Origin: Myxococcales bacterium
GTDB taxonomy: Bacteria; Myxococcota_A; Polyangia; Polyangiales; JADJMO01
Reading direction: 5' to 3'
Length of the DNA: 64,000 nt
NCBI GenBank assembly: GCA_016709545.1
Contig: JADJMO010000018.1
Coordinates: 62,001 to 126,000 of the forward strand
Positions 26,538 to 34,672 of the stretch are shown in pieces; within the stretch, counting starts at the first letter, position 1; every line of letters begins with the position of its first letter. Made by a program: the position numbers and the translations under genes. Below the pieces are notes generated by a model. That model was given only the letters and a program-made list of their open reading frames with translations. It was not told where the DNA came from and ran no database searches.

Positions 26538-27737
26538 ATGAGCACAGCGCACAGCGGCAAGGTGGAGTTCTATCGCCACCAGCTCGGCGAGGACGAGATC
26601 GCCTCCTGGCGCAAGGTGATCGACACCTTGTTCCTCACCCTCGGCCCCCAGGTCGCGGGCTTCGAGGCCGATCTCGGGCAGTTCCTCGTTCGCGGGCGCG
26701 AGGGCGTCGTCGCGCCCCACGTCGTCGGCACGAGCTGCTGCTCGCTCGGCCTCCTCGTCGCGCTGCGCGCGCTCGACGTCGGCCCCGGCGACCAGGTCAT
26801 CACCACGCCGATGACCTTCGCCTCCACCACCAACGCCATCCTGCAGCTCGGCGCCGAGCCGGTGCTGGTCGACGTGGAGCCCCGCACCGGCCTCATCGAC
26901 CCGGAGGCGGTCGCGGCCGCCATCGGCCCGCGCACCAAGGGGTTGCTCCCGGTCCACCTCTACGGCCAGCTCTGCGACATGCCGAAGCTGCGGGCCATCG
27001 CCGACCGGCACCACCTGTTCGTGCTCGAAGACTCGGCGCACGGCATCGAGATGGAGCGCGACGGCGTGCGGCCCGGCGAGCTCGGCGACGGCGTCGTCTT
27101 CTCGTTCTACGCCACCAAGAACCTCACGAGCGGCGACGGCGGCGCGATCGCCACCAAGGACGCCAAGCTGGCGGAGCGCATGCGCCGCCTGCGCAACCAC
27201 GGCGTCTCCAAGGCCGCCGCCGAGCGCCACGGCGCGCTCTACCAGCACTGGGACCTCACGGAGCTCGGCTACAAGGCCAACCTCACCGACCTCGACGCGG
27301 CGCTGCTCCGACCGCAGCTGCCCAAGGTCGAGGCCAAGCGCGACCGCCGTCAGGCGCTGGTCGAGGGCTACGAGCGCAAGCTCCGCGAGGCCATCGGCGT
27401 GCGCGTGCCCACCATCTCGCGGCGCGGCGTCCCGTGGCTCGTCGAGCGGCGCGGCACGAGCAGCCACCACCTCTTCACGATCCAGCCACCCGTGGCGCTG
27501 CGCGACGAGATGCTCGCGGCCCTCGGCAAGGCCGGCATCGGCACCGCGGTGAACTACCGCGCCATCCACACGCTCACGTATCTCGTCGAGAAGCTCGGCC
27601 TGGCCCGCGGCACGCTCCCCGTCGCCGAGGAGATCGGCGATCGGACCATCTCGCTCCCGCTCTACCCGACCTTGACCGAGGCCGAGCAGGATCGCGTGGT
27701 CGAGGCCGTCTCGGCCGCGTGGCGCGAGGGGTCGTGA
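26538..27737 (+). CDS. DegT/DnrJ/EryC1/StrS-type sugar aminotransferase
   Basis: 399 residues. Fold-type I PLP enzyme: VVGTSCCSLGLLVALRAL at ~65 (cofactor phosphate), EDSAHG at ~170 and the PLP lysine in SFYATKNLTSGDGG (~195). The C-terminal segment ends with the ISLPLYPTLTEAEQDRV block usual for the ArnB/DesI/WecE group. It should transfer an amino group to a keto-sugar nucleotide made by the upstream epimerase, giving an amino sugar for a surface glycan or lipid. Its TGA overlaps the GTG start of the next gene by 4 bases (GTGA), so translation is coupled. Confidence 0.88.
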   Translation: MSTAHSGKVEFYRHQLGEDEIASWRKVIDTLFLTLGPQVAGFEADLGQFLVRGREGVVAPHVVGTSCCSLGLLVALRALDVGPGDQVITTPMTFASTTNAILQLGAEPVLVDVEPRTGLIDPEAVAAAIGPRTKGLLPVHLYGQLCDMPKLRAIADRHHLFVLEDSAHGIEMERDGVRPGELGDGVVFSFYATKNLTSGDGGAIATKDAKLAERMRRLRNHGVSKAAAERHGALYQHWDLTELGYKANLTDLDAALLRPQLPKVEAKRDRRQALVEGYERKLREAIGVRVPTISRRGVPWLVERRGTSSHHLFTIQPPVALRDEMLAALGKAGIGTAVNYRAIHTLTYLVEKLGLARGTLPVAEEIGDRTISLPLYPTLTEAEQDRVVEAVSAAWREGS

Positions 27738-28747
27738 CCGTCCCCGCCGCCGACCAAGGGCGGCCCACCTACAGCGTCGTCGTGCCCGTCTACAACGAGG
27801 AGGGCAACGTCGAGGCGCTCGTCGACCGCGTCGTCCCCGTCATGGAGGAGGTCGGCGCGCCGTTCGAGATCCTGTTCGTCGACGACGGCAGCAAGGACGC
27901 GACCCCGAAGCTCCTGCGCAAGCTCGCCGAGGCCGACGCGCGCGTGCGGGTCGTGCGCTTCTCGCGCAACTACGGGCAGGAGGCCGCGGTCGAGGCGCTC
28001 TACCTCAACGCGCGCGGCCGCTGGCTCATCCAGATGGACGGCGACCTCCAGAACCCGCCCGAGGAGATCCCGAAGCTCCTCGCCAAGAAGGAGGAGGGCT
28101 ACGACGTCGTCTACGGCATCCGCGAGGGCCGTCAGGATTCGCTGTTCCGCGTGGCCGCCTCGCGCGGGATGCAGTGGAGCATGAAGAACCTGATGGAGAT
28201 CGAGCTCCCCGACGACGTCTCCACGTTCCGGCTCATGAGCGGCCCGGTCGCGCGCCTCGTCGCCGCGCTCCCCGAGCGGCGCAAGTTCTTCAGCGCGCTC
28301 CTCGTTTGGAGCGGCGCGCGCATCGGCACCGTCGGCGTGGGGCACGCCGCGCGCCAGGCCGGCACCACCAAGTACAACTTCGGCAAGCTCCTCAACCACA
28401 CCTTCGACCTCGTGGTCGGCTTCTCGAGCAAGCCGCTCCGCTACCTCGGCACGATGGGGTTCTTCTTCGCCTCCGCCGGCTTCCTCCTCGGCGCGTGGAC
28501 CATCGTCCGCAAGCTCGTGTGGGGCTACGGCGCGCTCGGCTGGTCGTCGATCTTCGCGGCCGTCGTGGTGCTCTCCGGCGTGCAGCTCATGGCCCTCTCG
28601 GTCATCGGCGAGTACATCGCCCGCATCTACGTGCAGGCCCAGAGCCGCCCCCTCTACAACATCGCCGAACGCCTCAATTTCAAGGACGACGAGGGCCACC
28701 AGCCGTTCGACGAGCTCCAGCGAAGGTCGCTCGAGGAGGCCTCGTGA
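27734..28747 (+). CDS. family 2 glycosyltransferase with two C-terminal membrane helices (ArnC/GtrB-like)
   Basis: 337 residues from GTG 27734. The GT-A domain reads SVVVPVYNEEGNVEALVDR, then FVDDGSKDATPKLL and IQMDGDLQNPPEEIP (the DxD-like metal site). Two hydrophobic helices near residues 235-258 and 268-292 are followed by GEYIARIYVQAQSRPLYNI. This is the polyprenyl-phosphate glycosyltransferase arrangement of ArnC, GtrB and DPM1-type enzymes, which load a sugar on undecaprenyl phosphate at the cytoplasmic face of the inner membrane. With the DegT enzyme it suggests transfer of an amino sugar. Overlaps both neighbours by 4 bases. Confidence 0.88.
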   Translation: MTVPAADQGRPTYSVVVPVYNEEGNVEALVDRVVPVMEEVGAPFEILFVDDGSKDATPKLLRKLAEADARVRVVRFSRNYGQEAAVEALYLNARGRWLIQMDGDLQNPPEEIPKLLAKKEEGYDVVYGIREGRQDSLFRVAASRGMQWSMKNLMEIELPDDVSTFRLMSGPVARLVAALPERRKFFSALLVWSGARIGTVGVGHAARQAGTTKYNFGKLLNHTFDLVVGFSSKPLRYLGTMGFFFASAGFLLGAWTIVRKLVWGYGALGWSSIFAAVVVLSGVQLMALSVIGEYIARIYVQAQSRPLYNIAERLNFKDDEGHQPFDELQRRSLEEAS

Positions 28748-29958
28748 GCCGCGTCCTCGTGGTGGGCTGCGGCTTCCCGCAGCTCTCCCTCATCCGGCTC
28801 GCCCGCCGGCTCGGGCACCACGTCGTGGGCGCCGATCTCAACCCCGAGGCCCTCGGCGTCGCCGACTGCCACGAGTTCGCGCTCGCCTCCACCAACGACG
28901 TCGAGGCGCTGGTCGCCGCCGCGCGCGCGTTCCGCGTGGACGCGGTCACCACCACGGGCAGCGAAGTCTCGCTCAAGTCGACGGCCGACGTCGCGGCGCG
29001 CCTCGGCCTCCCGTTCCACGCCGACCCCGAGACCGTGCGCCGCTGCCAGGAGAAGGATCTCATGCGCGCGAGCTACGAGGCGGCCGGCGTGGCGGTGCCC
29101 GCGTTCGCCGGCTGCCGCACGCTCGACGAGGCGCGCGCGTTCGTCGCGGCCCACGGGTACCCGGTCGTGGTGAAGCCCGCCCGCGGGTGGGGCCAGCGCG
29201 GCGTCTCCCGCGTGGATTCCGACGACGAGCTCCCGAGCGCGTTCGCCGCCGCCCACGAGCACTCCGCGAGCGCGGGCCTCGCGGTGGCCGTGCTCGAGGT
29301 GTTCCTCGAGGGCGGCGAGTACTCGGTCAACGGCTGGATCGAGGACGGCGAGCTCGTGGCCTATGCGGTGACCGAGCGCCTCACGGTCCCGGGAAAGAAG
29401 CCGCTCGGCGTGATGATCGCCGAGGTCGTGCCGTGTGGCCTCTCCGCCGCCGACGAGGCGCGGGTGGTCGCGGAGGCCCGGCGCGGCGCCGCGGCGCTCG
29501 GCCTCCGTCGCGGCCCTTGCTACTCGCAGGTCGTGCTCGGTCCGCGCGGCTGCTTCCTCTTCGAGACCGCGGCGCGCATGGGCGGCGGCTTCGACGCCGA
29601 CGTCACGCGCCTCGTGAGCGGCGTCGACCTCTACGCCCGCATCCTCGGCCTCGCGCTCGGCGACGCGGCCCTCGAGCGGCAGGGCCCGACGAGCGAGCGA
29701 AGCGCCGCGGCGGTCGCCAAGTTCCTCATCGGAAAGCCCGGCCGCGTCCGCGCGATCACGGGGCTCGAGGCGGCGCGCGCGCTGCCGGGCGTCGTCGAGA
29801 TCGGCACGTTCGTGCCGGTCGGCGGCGTCGTCCAGCCCCTCACCGACGCGGCCAAGCGCGCGGGCTACGTGCTCGCGGTCGGCCCCGACCGCGCGACGGT
29901 CCTCGCCCGCGCCGACGCCGCCCTCGCGGCCGTCGCGCTCGAAACGGAGTCCCCATGA
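28744..29958 (+). CDS. ATP-grasp ligase
   Basis: 404 residues from GTG 28744. An N-terminal pre-ATP-grasp Rossmann part (VLVVGCGFPQLSLIRLARRLG) is followed by the ATP-grasp domain: HGYPVVVKPARGWGQRGVSRV near residue 140, a VFLEGGEYSVNGWIEDGELV strand near 185 and a metal-binding FETAARMGGGFDADV near 275. The fold matches carbamoyl-phosphate-synthase-like and amino-acid-ligase-like enzymes. In this operon the most likely role is adding an amino acid or carboxylic acid to the amino group of the sugar, which is an inference from context. Starts inside the previous stop (GTGA) and overlaps the next gene by ATGA. Confidence 0.82.
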   Translation: MSRVLVVGCGFPQLSLIRLARRLGHHVVGADLNPEALGVADCHEFALASTNDVEALVAAARAFRVDAVTTTGSEVSLKSTADVAARLGLPFHADPETVRRCQEKDLMRASYEAAGVAVPAFAGCRTLDEARAFVAAHGYPVVVKPARGWGQRGVSRVDSDDELPSAFAAAHEHSASAGLAVAVLEVFLEGGEYSVNGWIEDGELVAYAVTERLTVPGKKPLGVMIAEVVPCGLSAADEARVVAEARRGAAALGLRRGPCYSQVVLGPRGCFLFETAARMGGGFDADVTRLVSGVDLYARILGLALGDAALERQGPTSERSAAAVAKFLIGKPGRVRAITGLEAARALPGVVEIGTFVPVGGVVQPLTDAAKRAGYVLAVGPDRATVLARADAALAAVALETESP

Positions 29959-30764
29959 GCCAAGGCACCACCTCGATCTGGCAGCTGTTCAAGGAGCGTC
30001 GCACCCGCGACGCGCTCTACCACGCGTCCGACTACTGGGACTCGCGCGCCTCGGCCCGCGACGGCCTCGCCCGGTCGATCTGGCCCTCCAACGTCTTCAA
30101 CGAGCTGTGGGACGAGCGCCAGCGGGCGCTGGTGCAGCGCACGCTCGGCGACGTCTCCGGCCACAAGGTCGTCGACGTGGGGTGCGGCACGGGCCGCATG
30201 TCGCGCTACTTCGCCTCGCTCGGCGCGGGCGAGGTGGTGGGCATCGACTTCTCGCCGGCCACCGTGGAGGTCGCGCACAAGGAGACCGTCGAGAGCCGCG
30301 TCCCCAACGCCGAGCGCGCGCGCTTCGTGGTGGGCGACGTCGTCGCGGGCCTCGACCACGTGGGCGTCGGCGCGTTCGACGACGCGATCGTCCTCGGCTG
30401 CTTCAGCGTCGCGTGCCGCGACCTGCCGGCCCTCGAGAAGGCCTTCGAGAACGTGCGTCGCCTGCTCAAGCCGGGCGGGCGCCTGCTCGTGATGGAGCCG
30501 ATCCACCGCTCGCCGCTGCTGCGGCGCGTGCTCGATCTGGGCCTCGAGGACTGGATCGGCTGCGCCAACCGCGCGGGCCTCGAGCTGCTCGGCGGCGACC
30601 GCATGGGCTTCTTCCCCGTGCGGCTCGTGTGCTCGGTGCGCGACCTGCCGCGCGCGGTGGTCGGCCCGATCTTCCGCGCGGGCGAGACGCTGCTCGACGC
30701 CGCGCCGTACCTCGCGCCGCTCAGCGACTACAAGCTGCTCCTGTTCCGCGCGCCCGGCGGTTGA
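29955..30764 (+). CDS. SAM-dependent class I methyltransferase
   Basis: 269 residues. The SAM-binding motif I is VVDVGCGTGRMSRYF (~residue 72), motif II is VVGIDFSPATVEVA, and the post-I acidic loop lies near VGDVV. A LLKPGGRLLVMEPIH strand at ~170 completes the core. The first 45 residues (with WDSRASARDGLARSIWP) are like those of small-molecule methyltransferases with a partly ordered lid. The role in the operon would be methylation of the glycan or its precursor. Coupled to both neighbours (ATGA upstream, TGATG downstream). Confidence 0.85.
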   Translation: MSQGTTSIWQLFKERRTRDALYHASDYWDSRASARDGLARSIWPSNVFNELWDERQRALVQRTLGDVSGHKVVDVGCGTGRMSRYFASLGAGEVVGIDFSPATVEVAHKETVESRVPNAERARFVVGDVVAGLDHVGVGAFDDAIVLGCFSVACRDLPALEKAFENVRRLLKPGGRLLVMEPIHRSPLLRRVLDLGLEDWIGCANRAGLELLGGDRMGFFPVRLVCSVRDLPRAVVGPIFRAGETLLDAAPYLAPLSDYKLLLFRAPGG

Positions 30765-31714
30765 TGGAGCCTTCGACCAGGCAACGGCTCGTCACGCTGG
30801 GGAAGGGCCTCGCCACCGTGGTGGTGCTCGGCCTCGTGCTGCGCAAGGTCCCCCTCCGGGACCTCGCCGCGCGCATGCGGGCCCTCTCGCTCGCCGATCT
30901 GCTCGCGCTGCTCGCGCTCACCACCGCGCAGGTCACGGTCGGCGTGTTCCGCTGGCAGCGCCTCTTGAAGCGCCTCGGCGAGCGCGTCGCGTTCCTGCCC
31001 CTCTACGGCGACGTGCTCGTGGGGCTCATGTACAACATGTTCCTGCCGACGACGGTCGGCGGCGACGTGGTCCGCGCCTTGCGGTGCCGAGCCCGCGTGC
31101 AGCAGGGCCACGCCGCGTGGTCCAGCTCGCTGTTCGAGCGCATCGCGGGCCTCCTCGCGATGGCGGCCAGCGGGGCGATCGCGGCCGGCGTCGGCCTCGG
31201 CAGCGACGCGCGCATCCCCTCGTCGATCCGCCTGCTCGCGGGGGGCCTGGCGCTCGGGCTCCTGATCGCCTTCTTCTTCGCGGCCGCGCCGTTCCGGATC
31301 CTGGTCACGCGCCTCGAGCGCAGCCTGCCGTCGGTCGCCGACGACGTCCGCGGCATCGCGGCCGACCTGTCGGGGCCGCTCGCGACCCGCGGCGCGCGTT
31401 TCGAGGCGCTGTTCTGGTCCTTGCTCTACCAGGCCCTCGGGATCGCTTTCGTCATCGTCGGCGCCCGGGCGCTCGGCGCGCCAGGGCACGCCCTCGCCAT
31501 CGTGGTGGGGGTCCCCATCGTCCACGTGCTCTCGATGGTCCCCATCACGATCGGCGGCCTCGGCCTGCGCGAGGGCCTCTTCGTGGCCATCCTGGGCCCG
31601 CTCGGCGTGGCGCCTGCCGTGGCGCTCGGGCTCGCCGCGCAGTGGCTCGCCAGCAGCGTGGGCTTTGCGATCGTGGGTGCCGGCGTCGCCTTGACCGACG
31701 GCAAACGCGGCTGA
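30764..31714 (+). CDS. flippase-like (LPG_synthase_TM / UPF0104) integral membrane protein
   Basis: 316 residues with about eight hydrophobic helices and the family's conserved segments: FLPTTVGGDVVRALR near residue 92, SSLFERIAGLLAM near 120 and HVLSMVPITIGGLGLREGLF near 255. These match the membrane half of lysylphosphatidylglycerol synthase and the related lysyl-lacking family often found in polysaccharide and hopanoid glycolipid operons. Last gene of the operon. The start codon lies in the stop of the methyltransferase (TGATG). A role in flipping the lipid-linked product is plausible but unproved. Confidence 0.82.
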   Translation: MEPSTRQRLVTLGKGLATVVVLGLVLRKVPLRDLAARMRALSLADLLALLALTTAQVTVGVFRWQRLLKRLGERVAFLPLYGDVLVGLMYNMFLPTTVGGDVVRALRCRARVQQGHAAWSSSLFERIAGLLAMAASGAIAAGVGLGSDARIPSSIRLLAGGLALGLLIAFFFAAAPFRILVTRLERSLPSVADDVRGIAADLSGPLATRGARFEALFWSLLYQALGIAFVIVGARALGAPGHALAIVVGVPIVHVLSMVPITIGGLGLREGLFVAILGPLGVAPAVALGLAAQWLASSVGFAIVGAGVALTDGKRG

Positions 31715-31825
31715 CGCAACCGTCGGAAGTTTTCACCGCGAGCATATCGGTGACGGATTTGCGGCGGTCGCCGGGGACCGCGTGCTACTCCGCCCGCGAT
31801 TCCCACTCAATCGACGGAGGCTCCC

Positions 31826-32347
31826 ATGCGTCAGGTCTTTGGTCTCGTGTTCGTCCTCGGTGCCACCCTTGCCGGGACTGCCGTCGGCGTCGTCGGCTGC
31901 AGCTCGTCGGAAGACACCGGCACGATCACCGACACCGGCGTCAAGAAGGACACCGGGGCGACCACCGAGGGTGGCACGGACACCGGCACCGGCACCGACA
32001 CCGGCACCAAGACGGACACCGGCACGCCCCCCACCGGTGACGAGGCCTGCGGCGCCGAGACCACCAACAACAAGTGCCAGGCCTGCTGCGCGACCAACCA
32101 CAAGGCGGCCTACGACGCCTTCGCCACCGCGCTGCTCACCTGCGCCTGCAAGGCCGGCAACTGCGCCACGGACTGCGCGACGACCGCCTGCGCCGCGACG
32201 CCCGCCACCGCCGACGCCAAGTGCACCACCTGCCTGAACACCATCCAGGGCACCGCGTGCAAGGCCGACCTCACCGCCTGCGCCGGCGCCGCCTGCAAGG
32301 ACTTCTTCACCTGCATCGCCGACCAGGCCTGCAACGACAAGGGTTGA
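31826..32347 (+). CDS. Cys-rich lipoprotein with DTG repeats
   Basis: 173 residues. Signal peptide with lipobox GVVGCSSSE, a linker of repeated DTGT/DTGV units (residues ~31-68) and a ~100-residue domain with 16 cysteines, including CQACC, CACK and CTTC. The spacing implies many disulfides. No function is recognised. A hairpin with a T-run 18 bp beyond the stop ends this transcript. Confidence 0.65.
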   Translation: MRQVFGLVFVLGATLAGTAVGVVGCSSSEDTGTITDTGVKKDTGATTEGGTDTGTGTDTGTKTDTGTPPTGDEACGAETTNNKCQACCATNHKAAYDAFATALLTCACKAGNCATDCATTACAATPATADAKCTTCLNTIQGTACKADLTACAGAACKDFFTCIADQACNDKG

Positions 32348-32364
32348 GCCTCGCGAGGTCTGCC

Positions 32365-32402
32365 CGAAGGTCGCGCCATTCGCGCGGCCTTCGCGCTTTT
32401 TT
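32365..32402 (+). terminator. Rho-independent terminator
   Basis: A 12-bp stem (CGAAGGTCGCGC, with its partner GCGCGGCCTTCG at 32382-32393 containing one G-T pair) and a 5-base loop, closely followed by six T's at 32397-32402. It separates the lipoprotein gene from infA. Confidence 0.8.
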
Positions 32403-32466
32403 GTACGCAGGGTTGCCAGCACGTGCGCGAGGTGGCATACCGCGCGCCCAGTTTGGAGGATTTTGG

Positions 32467-32685
32467 ATGAGCCGCGGTGACTTGCTCGAGATGGAAGGTA
32501 CGGTCGTCGATGCCCTCGGTGGCGGCTTCTACGCCATCAAGTGTGACGTGGGCTCGACCGTGCGCGCCCAGCTCTCGGGTCGTATGCGTCGATTCCACAT
32601 CCGGGTGCTCCCGGGCGACCGCGTCCGCGTCGCCGTGTCGCCCTACGACCCGACCCACGGGCTGATCGTCTTCCGCGGGAAGTGA
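32467..32685 (+). CDS. infA: translation initiation factor IF-1
   Basis: 72 residues, the normal length. OB-fold sequence MSRGDLLEMEGTVVDALGGG..., with the IF-1 signature RMRRFHIRVLPGDRVRV and a closing YDPTHGLIVFRGK. It occupies the ribosomal A site during initiation. A GGAGGA ribosome-binding site lies at 32455-32460, six bases before the ATG. It differs from the commonest IF-1 in having FHIR and LPGD where K-N-x-I-R-I-L-x-G-D is usual, a modest change. It may be one of two IF-1 copies in the genome. The GH172-like gene begins 25 bp later. Confidence 0.93.
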   Translation: MSRGDLLEMEGTVVDALGGGFYAIKCDVGSTVRAQLSGRMRRFHIRVLPGDRVRVAVSPYDPTHGLIVFRGK

Positions 32686-32710
32686 GCATCACCCCTGCTA
32701 ACGTGCAGGG

Positions 32711-34657
32711 ATGGTGGGGAGCGAGCGTGCACGGGCGAGCGTCTTCGGACGCGGCGCCGTAGCGTTCCTCGGCGCGCTGCTCGTCGACGGCCTCGTGCAC
32801 GCCGAGGCGCCTCCGCGTCCGCCCGCGCCCGCGCCGCCCGCGGTGGTCGGCGTCGACCCGGTGCTCGCCGATCTTCTCGTCTTCCGACCGTCGTGGATCT
32901 CGCGGCTCGCGAGCAGCCACGACCCGTTCGGCGGCAACAACGACAACAGCGGCGACCTCGAGGCCAAGGAAGACAGCTGGCTGGTTCTCCTGCACCAGCT
33001 CGGCGAGGGACGCATCCAGCGGATGTGGATGACCGCGGACAGCAGCACCGTCGTCCCCGAGGACTACCTCGATCTCTGGATCGAGATCGACGGCCACACC
33101 GTCTACCGCGGCCGCCCGCAGGACTACTTCGAGGGCCGCGGCCCCTTCCGCGCGCCGCTCGTCCTCGGCCAGGACGCCTCGTCGGGGGGCTTCATCAGCT
33201 ACGCGCCGCTGCCCTTCCGCCGCGAGGCCAAGGTGCGGATGAAGAAGCGCCCGCACTACTACCAGATCTCCTACCGCACCGGCCCCGGGGCCTCGGCGGG
33301 CCCGAGCGCCGAGGAGATCACCCGCTTCTTCTCCGATCACTGGTGCGACGCGGTGCACCCCACGCCCCACGGCGAGCTGCTCGCCGAAGGGCCGCTCGTG
33401 GTCACGCGCCTCGGCTTCTCCATGACGCCCGCCGCGCTGGTCTCCGCGCGGGTCCGAATCGAGGACGATCACTCTCCCACCCGAGCTTGGGTCCCGCGCC
33501 TCGAGATCCCGCTCGCGATGCTGGTCGGCGTGGCTCCCTCCGCCACCCCGGTCGACACCACGGCCGCGGGCCTCGGCGTGAGCGACGTGAACAGCGCGCT
33601 CGCCTGTTCGCGCCCGGCCACCGATCGCTACGCGACGCGCCTGCCCATCCCGCTGGGCAAGGGCCAGCGCCTGCGGCTCGTCACGTCGGGCCCGATCGCG
33701 GCCGACGTCGGCACGGCCCCCGCGGTGCCCGGGGTGCGGCTGTTCTCCGAGCTCCGAAAGAACAAGGGGCAGGGGCAGAAGACCACCTTCTCGGTGCTCG
33801 ACGCCGAGGGCCCCGTGCACGTGATCTCGCAGGTCGCCGCGATGGACGGCGGCTGGCACGGCGAGCGCGGGTTCCTCGAGGGCGACGAGATGATCCGCTT
33901 CGACGGCATGCGCGCGCCGCTCCACCTCGGCACCGGGACCGAGGACTACTTCGACGCGGCGTTCTACTTCCAGTCGGTGTTCTCGAACCCGATGTCGGGC
34001 ATGACCCGCTTCAAGGTGCTCGAGCACGGCGGCGTCGGCTGGAACGACGCCACGTTCGAGTACTCCGTCTACCGCCACCACGTGCTCGACCCGCTGATCG
34101 GGCGCACGGGGCTGCGGTTCGGCTGGGAGGCCGGCGCCGACGGCGCATACCTGTCCATCCTCTGGACCACGCTGCTGCTCGGCTATTCGTTCGACGGCCC
34201 GCGCGTGGTGGGGCGCACGCGGTTCGTGGTGGGGCCGGCCAAGGAGGGCGAGGTCTCGCTCGGGCCGGCGCAGCAGACCGTGCTCTCCGCCCTCGACGCC
34301 GAGGCCGGCCAGGCCCCGCAGAGCTTCCTCGTGCGCGAGAAGCGCACGCCGACCGTGCTCTCCGTCGCGTGTCCCGAGGGGGGGCCCCCCACCGGCGCCC
34401 TGCTCGTGCGCACGTTCGACGCCCAGAAGCGCGGGCAGGCCGCCTGGATCAAGGTGGGCGGCGCCGACAGCGGCGTCGTGTTCCACCAGTTCGCGGCCAA
34501 CCCCCACCGGCGGCTCGCCGAGGACCTGGCGTGGGTCGACCTCTTCGACGGCGACTGCAAGAACGGCAAGGTCCGCCTCGAGATCTGGCCCGTCGCCGCC
34601 GCGCCGCCGTTCTCGGAGAGCGCGTACGAGGTGCGCCTCTTCCGCCCCTCGATGTGA
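32711..34657 (+). CDS. DUF2961 / glycoside hydrolase family 172-like secreted protein
   Basis: 648 residues. A likely signal peptide ends near GLVHA (residue ~31). The hallmark motif of DUF2961, LHLGTGTEDYFDAAFYF, lies near residue 405. The N-terminal part contains SSHDPFGGNNDNSGD and LHQLGEGRIQRMWMT, matching the first jelly roll. GH172 enzymes act on fructo- and arabinofuranosyl linkages, so this is probably a periplasmic or secreted sugar hydrolase; its substrate is unknown. The last ~150 residues form an extra beta domain. Possibly co-transcribed with the membrane protein 15 bp downstream. Confidence 0.8.
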   Translation: MVGSERARASVFGRGAVAFLGALLVDGLVHAEAPPRPPAPAPPAVVGVDPVLADLLVFRPSWISRLASSHDPFGGNNDNSGDLEAKEDSWLVLLHQLGEGRIQRMWMTADSSTVVPEDYLDLWIEIDGHTVYRGRPQDYFEGRGPFRAPLVLGQDASSGGFISYAPLPFRREAKVRMKKRPHYYQISYRTGPGASAGPSAEEITRFFSDHWCDAVHPTPHGELLAEGPLVVTRLGFSMTPAALVSARVRIEDDHSPTRAWVPRLEIPLAMLVGVAPSATPVDTTAAGLGVSDVNSALACSRPATDRYATRLPIPLGKGQRLRLVTSGPIAADVGTAPAVPGVRLFSELRKNKGQGQKTTFSVLDAEGPVHVISQVAAMDGGWHGERGFLEGDEMIRFDGMRAPLHLGTGTEDYFDAAFYFQSVFSNPMSGMTRFKVLEHGGVGWNDATFEYSVYRHHVLDPLIGRTGLRFGWEAGADGAYLSILWTTLLLGYSFDGPRVVGRTRFVVGPAKEGEVSLGPAQQTVLSALDAEAGQAPQSFLVREKRTPTVLSVACPEGGPPTGALLVRTFDAQKRGQAAWIKVGGADSGVVFHQFAANPHRRLAEDLAWVDLFDGDCKNGKVRLEIWPVAAAPPFSESAYEVRLFRPSM

Positions 34658-34672
34658 TACACGCGGCCGCGC

